Below are positions 5,842 to 12,158 of a DNA stretch of 12,158 bases, in pieces. The stretch is taken from positions 1 to 12,158 of the forward strand of contig JAFLRS010000047.1 in the NCBI GenBank assembly GCA_022511355.1, read 5' to 3'. The notes under the pieces are model-generated. The model was not told the DNA's origin. It saw nothing but the letters and a program-made list of their open reading frames with translations, and ran no database searches. Origin of the DNA: Alistipes sp. (GTDB lineage: Bacteria > Bacteroidota > Bacteroidia > Bacteroidales > Rikenellaceae). The first letter of the stretch is position 1; each line of letters begins with the position of its first letter. A program made the position numbers and the translations under genes.

Positions 5842-8262
5842 ATGCAGAGTTTGCGGACGGTGTTGATTGCTGTAGTTTTGGCGGCGATTTGCGGTGGGGC
5901 GCATGCGCAGATGACCGATGACCGGATTATCGACTATGTGAGTGAAGGTATTGCTGCGGGCAAGAGCGAACGGCAGTTGGGTCGAGAGTTGCTTGCGCGT
6001 GGCGTAAGCATGGAGCAGCTCCGTCGGCTGGAGTCCCGATTCTCCGGAGAGAGTGTTTCGGAATCTGCCGGACGTTCTTTTTCGGCCGCTCTTCGCGAGG
6101 AGCGCACCCGCAGCGAGACTCCGGCCGGCATTCGTCCCGAATCGTCGTCCGACGACGCATTTTCCGCAAGCGGCAAACCTGTCTACGGCCGTTCGCTTTT
6201 CAACTCTCCGCTGTTGAGTTTCGAACCGAATGAAAATGCCTCTACGCCCGAGGATTACAAGCTGGGCGCGGGCGACGAGATAATCATCGACATTTGGGGT
6301 GCCAACGAGGAGTGCCTGCGCCGCACGATATCGCCCGAGGGCGACATTATGGTTTCGCAGATAGGTCCCGTATATCTGGCCGGTCTTACCATTAAGGAGG
6401 CTTCCGACAAGGTTCGCCGCAGTTTTTCGCAGAAGTACGGCGGAGTGGGCGGTGATGAGCCGTCGTCGGAGGTCCGCTTGTCGTTAGGTCAGATGCGCAC
6501 CATTCGGGTGAATGTGATGGGTGAGGTTGCGGTTCCGGGCACCTATCGTCTTTCGGCATTTTCCACTTTGTTTCATGCGCTGTACAATGCCGGCGGCATT
6601 ACCGACATAGGTTCGTTGCGGAATATTCGGGTTATTCGCGGCGGCCGGTGCGTTGCCGAGGCCGACATCTACGAATATATCTTCGAGGGCAGACCGAGCG
6701 GCGACATTCGTTTGCAGGAGGAGGATGTGATAGTCGTACCTCCTTACGGGATACTTGTCGAGGCCGAGGGGGAGTTCAAGCGTCCGATGCGTTATGAGCT
6801 TCGTTCTGACGAAACTTTGGCCGACCTTATCTTCTATGCGGGCGGATTGACCGGCAAGGCTTACGGCGAGGAGATGAGGGTGGTTCGCGGTACCGGACGC
6901 GTGCATACGATGCTTACGGTGTCCGGGGAGAACTACTCTTCGACGGTGCTGGAGGACGGCGATTCGGTTACGGTCGGTGCCATTTTAGACCGATTCGACA
7001 ATAGGGTTTCGATTCGCGGAGCCGTATACCGTGACGGTGCATACGAGCTTGGGGATAGGATAAGGACGGTTCGCGATTTGGTGGAGGCTGCGGACGGGGT
7101 TCGCGACGATGCATTTTTGAGCCGCGCTCTGCTTACCCGCAGGAAGGATGATTGTTTTACCGAGACGCTGCCGATATACCTCGAGGGTATATTGAACGGC
7201 ACTTGTGCCGACGTTGCTCTTCGTCCCGACGATGTATTGGAGATTTCGAGTACGGGGAGCATAACCGAACGCGGGGCGTTGGTGATTCGTGGGCCTGTAA
7301 ACTCTCCGGGGAGCTATCCCTACTCCGAGAATATGACGATTAAGGACCTTATTCTCAAGGCTGACGGTCTTCAGGACGGTGCGGCTACGGTTCAGATTGA
7401 GATTGCCCGCCGCACGAAGAGTCCCGCGAGTACCGAATCGTCGGGCGGATTGGGCGAGGTGTTTCTCATCGATTTGAACAGCGGACTTGAGCCTGCGGGC
7501 GACGATTTTGTTTTGGAGCCTTATGATGTGGTTCAGGTGCGGCGGAGTCCGGCCTATAATTATCAGCGCAATGTGAGGATTGAGGGCGAGGTGGTTTTTG
7601 CTGGCGACTATTCGCTTGTCAGGAAGAACGAACGCCTTTCCGATTTGGTCGTCCGTGCCGGCGGCATTACCGATGAAGCATATGCGCGCGGAGCTCGTTT
7701 GATACGCCGCATGAATGCCGATGAAAAGAGTCTTCGCGATGCCACTTTGCACATGGCTTTGCGCAATGCGGGCCGCGACTCCATATCGTTGGAGCGGCTC
7801 GACTTGTCGGATACCGATTATACGGTGGGCATCGAGCTTGACAAGGCGCTTGAGAATCCGGGTTCCGACTACGACATGGTGTTGCGCGAGGGCGACTGCC
7901 TCGTGATACCCGAGAATGTCAGTACGGTTTCGATAAACGGAGCGGTGATGCATCCCAATACGGTTTTGTACCATAGGGGCAAGCGGTTGAGTTATTACAT
8001 TTCGATGGCCGGAGGATATGCGAATCGGGCCAAGCGGAGCAAGGCTTATATAATATATATGAACGGTACGGTTTCCCGTGTGAGTTGCAGCCGCGGTGCC
8101 CGAATGATGGAGCCGGGCTGTGAGATTATAGTGCCGAGCCGTCCCGAACGCGATGGTTTGCGCCTTGCCGAGATTTTGGCGATAGCCTCTACGGCGGGTT
8201 CGTTGGGAACGATGTCGGCAAGCATTGCCAACCTTATCAGGATAGCGGCATTGCCGAAGTAG
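5842..8262 (+). CDS. Outer-membrane polysaccharide export protein, Wza-type, with six SLBB-like repeats
   Basis: An 806-aa exported protein of the polysaccharide biosynthesis/export (Wza-like) group, which forms the outer-membrane and periplasmic channel for capsule or exopolysaccharide. It has a signal peptide ending AHA before Q23; Cys17 follows LAAI, not a good lipobox, so unlike E. coli Wza it is probably not lipidated. A short helical segment (about 25-66) is followed by a Ser/Glu-rich linker. The poly-export domain (about 137-220) contains YKLGAGDEIIIDIWG. Six SLBB-like units follow, recognisable by a G-x-V/F..P/G..Y pattern near residues 227, 310, 393, 484, 582 and 700. The C-terminus (773-803) is a small-residue-rich helix, a candidate membrane-spanning barrel helix. 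It heads an operon with the Wzz-type gene 21 bp downstream. The transported glycan cannot be told from the window. Confidence 0.92.
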   Translation: MQSLRTVLIAVVLAAICGGAHAQMTDDRIIDYVSEGIAAGKSERQLGRELLARGVSMEQLRRLESRFSGESVSESAGRSFSAALREERTRSETPAGIRPESSSDDAFSASGKPVYGRSLFNSPLLSFEPNENASTPEDYKLGAGDEIIIDIWGANEECLRRTISPEGDIMVSQIGPVYLAGLTIKEASDKVRRSFSQKYGGVGGDEPSSEVRLSLGQMRTIRVNVMGEVAVPGTYRLSAFSTLFHALYNAGGITDIGSLRNIRVIRGGRCVAEADIYEYIFEGRPSGDIRLQEEDVIVVPPYGILVEAEGEFKRPMRYELRSDETLADLIFYAGGLTGKAYGEEMRVVRGTGRVHTMLTVSGENYSSTVLEDGDSVTVGAILDRFDNRVSIRGAVYRDGAYELGDRIRTVRDLVEAADGVRDDAFLSRALLTRRKDDCFTETLPIYLEGILNGTCADVALRPDDVLEISSTGSITERGALVIRGPVNSPGSYPYSENMTIKDLILKADGLQDGAATVQIEIARRTKSPASTESSGGLGEVFLIDLNSGLEPAGDDFVLEPYDVVQVRRSPAYNYQRNVRIEGEVVFAGDYSLVRKNERLSDLVVRAGGITDEAYARGARLIRRMNADEKSLRDATLHMALRNAGRDSISLERLDLSDTDYTVGIELDKALENPGSDYDMVLREGDCLVIPENVSTVSINGAVMHPNTVLYHRGKRLSYYISMAGGYANRAKRSKAYIIYMNGTVSRVSCSRGARMMEPGCEIIVPSRPERDGLRLAEILAIASTAGSLGTMSASIANLIRIAALPK

Positions 8263-8283
8263 GGCGGTTAAAAACGGACGGCT

Positions 8284-9372
8284 ATGGAGAACGAATCGGA
8301 TAAGAGAGAGATGCGGGGTGCGGATGATTTCGACCTTGTGGCGATTGTGCGGAAGTTGTGGCGCGGTCGCAAGCTCATAGTCTGGAGTTGCGTCATAGCG
8401 GCCGTTGCGGCGTTGATAGCGGCATTCAGTATTCCGAAGGAGTATACGGCTTCGGCGGTATTGTCGCCCGAACTGCCGTCGGTTCAGATGAGTACGGGTG
8501 TGGGGGCTTTGGCCGGCATGATGGGGTTTAATATCGCCGAAAACGGTCAGGATGCGGTCTATCCCATACTCTATCCCGAGGTGGTGATGTCGGCTCCGTT
8601 CATTGCCGAGCTGTTCTCTGTGGAGGTTTCGGACCGCAAGGGCGAGATGCAAGCCACGCTGTACGACTATCTGCTCGACCGCTGCCGCCGACCGTGGTGG
8701 AGTCATCTCATTTCTGCGCCGTTCGCGGCTGTGGAGAGGTTAGTGGAGTTTTGGAGCGACGAGCGGCCGACGGAGGGTGCGGATGTCGATCCTTATCGCT
8801 TTACGGCCGAACAGATGAAGGCGGCGAAGTCGCTGCGTTCCCGAATTGCTGTTTCGGTGGACAGAAAGACATCGGTAATCACGTTGAGAGTCACCATGCA
8901 GGACCCTGTCGTGGCGGCAGCGGTCGCCGATGCCGTTATTGAGAATTTGCAGCGCTATATAACTTCATACCGCACGAGCAAGGCCCGTCGCGATTTGGAG
9001 TTTGCGGAGCATCTCTGCGAGGAGTCGCGCATGGCCTATGAGACTGCCCAGAGTCGTTATGCGGAGTATGTGGACCGCAATCAGAATGTAGTTCTCCGCC
9101 GTGTGCGCATCGAGGAGGAGCGTTTGCAGAACGAAATGCAGCTGGCCTATAACGTCTATAATCAGACGTCGCAGCAGTTGCAGCTGGCGCGTGCGAAGGT
9201 GCAGGAGATGACGCCGGTTTATGCGGTGGTGAGTCCCGTGACGGTTCCTTTGAGGGCCTCGAGGCCTTCGAAGCCGACGATAATTGCAGTATTCGTATTT
9301 TTGGCCGGAGCCGGTTCTTCGGCGTGGATTATTTTCGGTCGCGATGTCATGTCGCGGATACGTGAAAAGTAG
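8284..9372 (+). CDS. Wzz-type chain-length determinant / polysaccharide co-polymerase
   Basis: A 362-aa inner-membrane protein of the Wzz superfamily, which sets glycan chain length and couples synthesis to export. The topology is typical. The cytoplasmic N-terminus carries DDFDLVAIVRKLWRGRK; TM1 is about 30-50, leading into IPKEYTASAVLSPE. A large periplasmic domain follows, with a probable coiled coil at 235-310. A Pro-rich stretch (P318, P322, P328, P331) then leads into TM2 (about 331-352) and a short basic tail. There is no C-terminal tyrosine-kinase domain, so it is a stand-alone co-polymerase and not a Wzc-type fusion. A segment at about 115-170 looks like an insertion between the two parts of the Wzz domain; Bacteroidota relatives often have this (recalled). 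It lies 21 bp after the exporter and 8 bp before the LuxC-like gene, so the three are almost certainly one transcript. Confidence 0.9.
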   Translation: MENESDKREMRGADDFDLVAIVRKLWRGRKLIVWSCVIAAVAALIAAFSIPKEYTASAVLSPELPSVQMSTGVGALAGMMGFNIAENGQDAVYPILYPEVVMSAPFIAELFSVEVSDRKGEMQATLYDYLLDRCRRPWWSHLISAPFAAVERLVEFWSDERPTEGADVDPYRFTAEQMKAAKSLRSRIAVSVDRKTSVITLRVTMQDPVVAAAVADAVIENLQRYITSYRTSKARRDLEFAEHLCEESRMAYETAQSRYAEYVDRNQNVVLRRVRIEEERLQNEMQLAYNVYNQTSQQLQLARAKVQEMTPVYAVVSPVTVPLRASRPSKPTIIAVFVFLAGAGSSAWIIFGRDVMSRIREK

Positions 9373-9380
9373 AACATTAA

Positions 9381-10382
9381 ATGAATGAGAAACTGATGAT
9401 GAAGAGTGCGGTGGAGATATTTGCGGAGCTTGGAGCGCGGCTTGCCGATTTCGGCTGCGATGCCCGTTCGCGCATTGCCGTTTCGGAGGCTGTGGCCGCC
9501 AACGGATGGTTTTCCGAGGAGGATATATGTCGTGCGGTCGAGGCTTTTCGGAGCGATATGCTTCGCGAGGATTTGTTGCGCGAATGGCTTTCGTCCTACG
9601 AGTTGCCGACTGCGGCTCCATGCAGGGTGGCTGTGATTATGGCGGGCAATATTCCGCTGGTAGGTTTTTTTGACCTTATGTGTGTTGTGGCGAGCGGCCA
9701 TACGGCGGTGGTAAAGCCGTCGGGCAAGGACCGTGTGCTTGTGGAGTATGTCGTAACGCTTCTGCGCGAGATAGAGCCGTCGGTGCGGATTGAGTTGTCG
9801 GATGAAGCCTTTCCCGAAGCGGATGCGGTTATAGCGACCGGAAATGATAATGCAAAGCGCAGTTTTAAGACGGCATATTCGGGCCGTCCGCAGCTTTTGC
9901 GCGGCAACCGTCATTCGGTGGCGGTGCTGTCGGGGAGCGAAACGGAGCAGCAGATTGCGGGGTTGTTGTCCGATATGTTCGATTATTCGGGCTTGGGCTG
10001 CCGCAGTGTCTCAATGGTTTTTGTTCCGCGCGGATATGATTTGCGTCTGCCTGCAAGGAAAATGAATCCGAAATACGAAAACAATTATCGCCAGACCCGC
10101 GCCATGCTGACCATGAGCGGTGTCGGATTTGTCGATACGGGCAGCACTCTGTTGGTTGCGGGCGAAGAATTTCCGTCGGCGGTCAGCTGCATTACGGTTT
10201 GCGAGTACGATGAAATTTCCGATGTGGAATCGTGGCTTCGCGAGCACGACGGGGAGTTGCAGTGCGTGGTTTCGGAGTCTGTCGTCCATTCCCGGGCCGC
10301 GGATTTCGGACGGGCGCAGCATCCGCGGTTGCAGGACTATCCCGATGCGGTCGATGTGATGTCGTTTCTTGCGGCTTTGTAA
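9381..10382 (+). CDS. LuxC-like acyl-CoA reductase
   Basis: A 333-aa protein of the LuxC / acyl-CoA reductase family (aldehyde-dehydrogenase-like fold), which reduces activated acyl groups to aldehydes with NADPH. Visible landmarks are the nucleotide-binding region VAVIMAGNIPLVGFFDL (83-99), HTAVVKPSGKD (107-117), AVIATGNDNA (149-158) and GLGCRSVSMVFVPRGYD (204-220). In the last, Cys207 is the expected catalytic nucleophile. The length is normal for the Bacteroidota members of the family. It starts only 8 bp after the Wzz stop with an A-rich spacer and no Shine-Dalgarno; ATGs at residues 6 and 7 are alternatives. The acyl substrate is unknown. Its position as the last gene of a polysaccharide export operon suggests, but does not prove, a role in lipid or acyl modification of the exported glycan; it could simply be a passenger. 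Confidence 0.85.
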   Translation: MNEKLMMKSAVEIFAELGARLADFGCDARSRIAVSEAVAANGWFSEEDICRAVEAFRSDMLREDLLREWLSSYELPTAAPCRVAVIMAGNIPLVGFFDLMCVVASGHTAVVKPSGKDRVLVEYVVTLLREIEPSVRIELSDEAFPEADAVIATGNDNAKRSFKTAYSGRPQLLRGNRHSVAVLSGSETEQQIAGLLSDMFDYSGLGCRSVSMVFVPRGYDLRLPARKMNPKYENNYRQTRAMLTMSGVGFVDTGSTLLVAGEEFPSAVSCITVCEYDEISDVESWLREHDGELQCVVSESVVHSRAADFGRAQHPRLQDYPDAVDVMSFLAAL

Positions 10383-10385
10383 ATG

Positions 10386-10423
10386 AATAACGGCGGAATC
10401 CTCGAGAAGATTCCGCCGTTATT
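10386..10423. terminator. Strong hairpin terminator between convergent operons
   Basis: A perfect 15-bp stem, AATAACGGCGGAATC (10386-10400) and GATTCCGCCGTTATT (10409-10423), encloses the 8-nt loop CTCGAGAA. It begins three bases after the LuxC-like stop and is followed on the plus strand by TTATTGTGTTGTTG, a U-rich tail. The FISUMP lipoprotein gene ends at 10442 from the other side, so the hairpin probably serves both transcripts. Confidence 0.9.
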
Positions 10424-10441
10424 GTGTTGTTGCGGTTCTGT

Positions 10442-11896
10442 TTAGTCGAGTTTGACGCATCGCACCTGCATGGCATTCGCACGATATTCGAAGTGTTGAG
10501 GTTCGAATGCGTTGATTGTAGCCCGCGAGGTGTTGAGGTCGAAGAACATTGCGATTCCGTTCGAGGCATCGGTGCCGGTGGTCCAGTAGTAGCCTATCCA
10601 CGGAACAGGGGTATAGGGATACTGGTCTTTGTAGTTCACGTTGGAGAGTACGCCGTCGAAATAGCTTCGGTAGCCGGCACCGGTGTAGAAATGTTTTTCT
10701 CCGGTTCCCGTGTCGGTCAGATTCCAGCCGAAAATCAATTTTGCCAGTTCGAGGTCCATGTTATCCTCTTCGTCGGCGAGTTTGAGAACCGAGAAATCGT
10801 CGCCGGCAGGCACGTGCCAGCCTTTGGGACAGGGGTCGTATATCGATTTTTCGGTTTTGCTGCCCCAGAGTTGCGCATTGCTGCCGCCGTAGAACCAGTC
10901 GCCGTTGTTGATTCCGGGAGCGACAAGCATTGTGGAGGGGTTGGCGACGGCATATTCGATGGTGCCTTTTTGAGCATCGGTTTCCTGAACATGAGTGTAG
11001 GTGTAGGTACCTGTGCCGTTGTAGATAAGCTGACTGCTGTTGTCTGCGCAGTCGTAGTAACGTGGTCTGAGGAATGGGTCTTTGCGTCCCCACTGATAAT
11101 ACAGACCGTAGGATGCGAGGATTTCTGCGGTGTCATCGGAGCCGTCGGAGTTGCCGAAAGCGCCGAGGTTTCGGCCCATGAAGGTCACGCCGTTCGAGTA
11201 TGTTGCGACGCTCTCTTCGGTGCGTGGGTCGGAGTTGGTGAGCCATATGTGCCAGCTCCAGATTATTTCATTGTTGCTGTTGTATGCGGCTATGAGGGCA
11301 TTGCCTTCGCGGAGTTCGGTATCGGAATCGGTGAGATACTCTACGTAGAAGCGTGCATAACCGTCCTCGTCGAGTTCCAGATAGCGAATTTCCGAACTTG
11401 CCGACTGCCATACGACGCCTACCGAAGCGGTTGCGAGTGTTTCATCGGTTTCGGCTTTGCGTGAGGCGTTGAAGCGGTATCTGGTGTCGGGTTTGGTTAC
11501 GATGTAGCAGTTGGAGGTGCCGTCGGCGCTGAGGTCCACGGTTTCGTTGACGAGGTAAACCGCGACGGTTGCTGTGGAGGTAGCTCCTCCTGCCGATTTT
11601 GCGGTTAGGGTTACGGTTGTTTTGCGTTCTGCGTTTTCGGCCTCTTCGTTTTCGGGGGCTGTCACGGTGACGGTTTTTGCGGAGAGGTTTGCCGAGGCTG
11701 CCCATGCGTTGGAAGCCGATGCCGAGACGGTTTTCACGTTCGAGGTTTTGATGTGGAGAGTAATGCTCTGTCCCCACTCTTCCACGAAAGCGGAGCTTTC
11801 GGTTATGGATATGGAGCAGGAGTCTTCTTTTTTGCAGGCGACGGAGAGAGCTGCGAGCAGCAGAACGAACAGGGCCTTGTTAAGGATATTTTTCAT
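10442..11896 (-). CDS. Lipoprotein with BACON-like N-terminus and FISUMP-type C-terminal domain
   Basis: A 484-aa predicted lipoprotein. Residues 1-20 form a lipoprotein signal (MKNILNKALFVLLLAALSVA) with the lipidated cysteine at 21. The following KKEDS is charged, resembling the signal that sends Bacteroidota lipoproteins to the cell surface (inference). Residues about 27-115 are a Ser/Thr-rich beta-sandwich resembling BACON or Ig-like modules. The C-terminal half resembles the Fibrobacter succinogenes major paralogous (FISUMP) domain: GVTFMGRNLGAFG, ASYGLYYQWGRKDPF, YDPCPKGWHVP (353-363) and a terminal MQVRCVK. Two conserved-type cysteines (356 and 480) could form a disulfide. The function is not established; cell-surface binding or adhesion is a guess. 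The start at 11896 is chosen for its canonical signal peptide; an ATG 4 codons upstream (11908) would leave a leader of only about 12 nt. Confidence 0.85.
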   Translation of the reverse strand: MKNILNKALFVLLLAALSVACKKEDSCSISITESSAFVEEWGQSITLHIKTSNVKTVSASASNAWAASANLSAKTVTVTAPENEEAENAERKTTVTLTAKSAGGATSTATVAVYLVNETVDLSADGTSNCYIVTKPDTRYRFNASRKAETDETLATASVGVVWQSASSEIRYLELDEDGYARFYVEYLTDSDTELREGNALIAAYNSNNEIIWSWHIWLTNSDPRTEESVATYSNGVTFMGRNLGAFGNSDGSDDTAEILASYGLYYQWGRKDPFLRPRYYDCADNSSQLIYNGTGTYTYTHVQETDAQKGTIEYAVANPSTMLVAPGINNGDWFYGGSNAQLWGSKTEKSIYDPCPKGWHVPAGDDFSVLKLADEEDNMDLELAKLIFGWNLTDTGTGEKHFYTGAGYRSYFDGVLSNVNYKDQYPYTPVPWIGYYWTTGTDASNGIAMFFDLNTSRATINAFEPQHFEYRANAMQVRCVKLD

Positions 11897-11927
11897 AAAA
11901 TCGGTCATTTTCAAAAACAAGTAGTTG

Positions 11928-11962
11928 CAAAGATACGCAAAAGTGCCGAAATAACGAGCAAA
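11928..11962 (-). promoter_or_regulatory. Probable promoter of the FISUMP lipoprotein gene
   Basis: On the minus strand TATCTTTG (11935-11928) is a perfect TAnnTTTG -7 element about 31 nt before the ATG at 11896. The nearest -33 candidate, TTTG (11962-11959), has a 23-bp spacer, longer than the 18-20 bp of the other promoters here. The -7 box is well supported, the -33 weakly. Confidence 0.65.
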
Positions 11963-12139
11963 CAAGCGTAATAATTTAGATATGAAACGAAAAAAGTCGG
12001 GTAATATTGTTTTTTCGGCGGGAATATGGCGGCGGCATTTGCCAAATGGGACCCTTTCTTCTGCAAATGGAATATAAGAACTTTTGTATATAAACTTCTG
12101 CGCTGTTCCGCCGGGTGTTGTTCGTTGTGAAAAAATCAC
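11936..12139. other. Divergent intergenic region with a CATTTG/CAAATG dyad
   Basis: No gene is visible between the lipoprotein promoter and the plus-strand promoter at the right edge. The stretch contains the dyad CATTTG-C-CAAATG (12036-12048) and a third CAAATG at 12064-12069, 21 bp from the second half-site. A 31-codon open frame (11982-12077, plus) lacks start signals and recognisable similarity and is not called as a gene. Confidence 0.4.
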
Positions 12140-12147
12140 TACCTTTG
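12117..12147 (+). promoter_or_regulatory. Plus-strand promoter for a gene beyond the right edge
   Basis: GTTG (12117-12120), a 19-bp spacer and TACCTTTG (12140-12147) fit the Bacteroidota -33/-7 consensus. Only 11 bases of the leader are in the window, so the gene it drives is not visible. Its -7 box is the same octamer as that of the DUF2975 promoter. Confidence 0.75.
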
Positions 12148-12158
12148 TTGCGTTGAGG

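Noticed and set aside
6985..8706. A 573-codon open frame on the minus strand opposite the exporter and Wzz genes
   Set aside because: It spans the junction of two convincing plus-strand genes and has a His/Arg/Asn-rich composition typical of a shadow frame. It also lacks a promoter.
10424..11464. A 346-codon plus-strand open frame opposite the FISUMP lipoprotein gene
   Set aside because: It starts at the end of the terminator stem, has no family features, and mirrors the codon bias of the lipoprotein.
11982..12077. A 31-codon plus-strand ORF (MKRKKSGNIVFSAG...)
   Set aside because: There is no promoter or ribosome-binding signal in front of it and no similarity that I recognise. Its length is expected by chance.
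11897..12139. Extension of the FISUMP lipoprotein to an ATG at 12139
   Set aside because: It would bury the lipoprotein signal peptide at residue 82 and start upstream of the -7 promoter box. The extension reads like intergenic sequence.
1..12158. CRISPR arrays, tRNA or rRNA genes, riboswitches, prophage or defence genes
   Set aside because: No regularly spaced repeats, cloverleaf-like sequences, rRNA signatures or recognisable defence or phage proteins were seen in the coding or intergenic parts.

Overview
The window looks like chromosomal DNA of a Bacteroidota member, most likely a moderately GC-rich gut Bacteroidales (Alistipes/Rikenellaceae-like; the family is an inference). The main reason is the promoter type. 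At least five intergenic regions carry the Bacteroidota -7 element TAnnTTTG, mostly with a TTG/TTTG -33 element 18-20 bp upstream. Most starts lack a Shine-Dalgarno sequence and have A/T-rich leaders. The proteins (a FISUMP-type lipoprotein, an 806-aa multi-SLBB exporter, a PqqL-like M16 protease) are also typical of this phylum.

Layout, left to right. (1) Minus strand 1-239: N-terminal end of a class I fumarate hydratase, cut by the window edge. Its promoter is interleaved with a bidirectional hairpin terminator. (2) Minus strand 4191-349: a four-TM DUF2975 protein, a 68-aa YozG-like Cro/C1 regulator and a large secreted M16 zinc protease. They appear to be one operon with its own promoter at 4223-4252 and the terminator at 292-327. 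A run of nine G residues lies just upstream of the regulator's start codon. (3) Minus strand 5681-4259: a PRiA4_ORF3-like (IS1096 passenger TnpR-like) acidic protein and miaA, 25 bp apart. (4) Plus strand 5842-10382: a divergent operon of an outer-membrane polysaccharide export protein (poly-export domain plus six SLBB-like repeats), a Wzz-type chain-length protein and a LuxC-like acyl-CoA reductase, closed by a strong 15-bp hairpin terminator. (5) Minus strand 11896-10442: a lipoprotein with a BACON-like N-terminal region and a C-terminal FISUMP-type domain. (6) 11897-12158: a divergent intergenic region with the lipoprotein promoter, a small dyad with a third half-site, and a textbook plus-strand promoter for a gene beyond the right edge.

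How the parts work together: the plus-strand operon supplies two envelope components of a Wza/Wzz-type glycan export machine, but no glycosyltransferase, flippase or polymerase is present in the window. The LuxC-like enzyme is an unexpected partner. The DUF2975/HTH pair is a known membrane-protein plus regulator pairing, here placed upstream of an exported protease. The window is otherwise mostly ordinary chromosome: I see no transposase, integrase, CRISPR array, rRNA or tRNA. The items most worth a second look are the poly-G tract, the terminator/promoter overlap, the exporter-LuxC operon and the regulator-protease operon.
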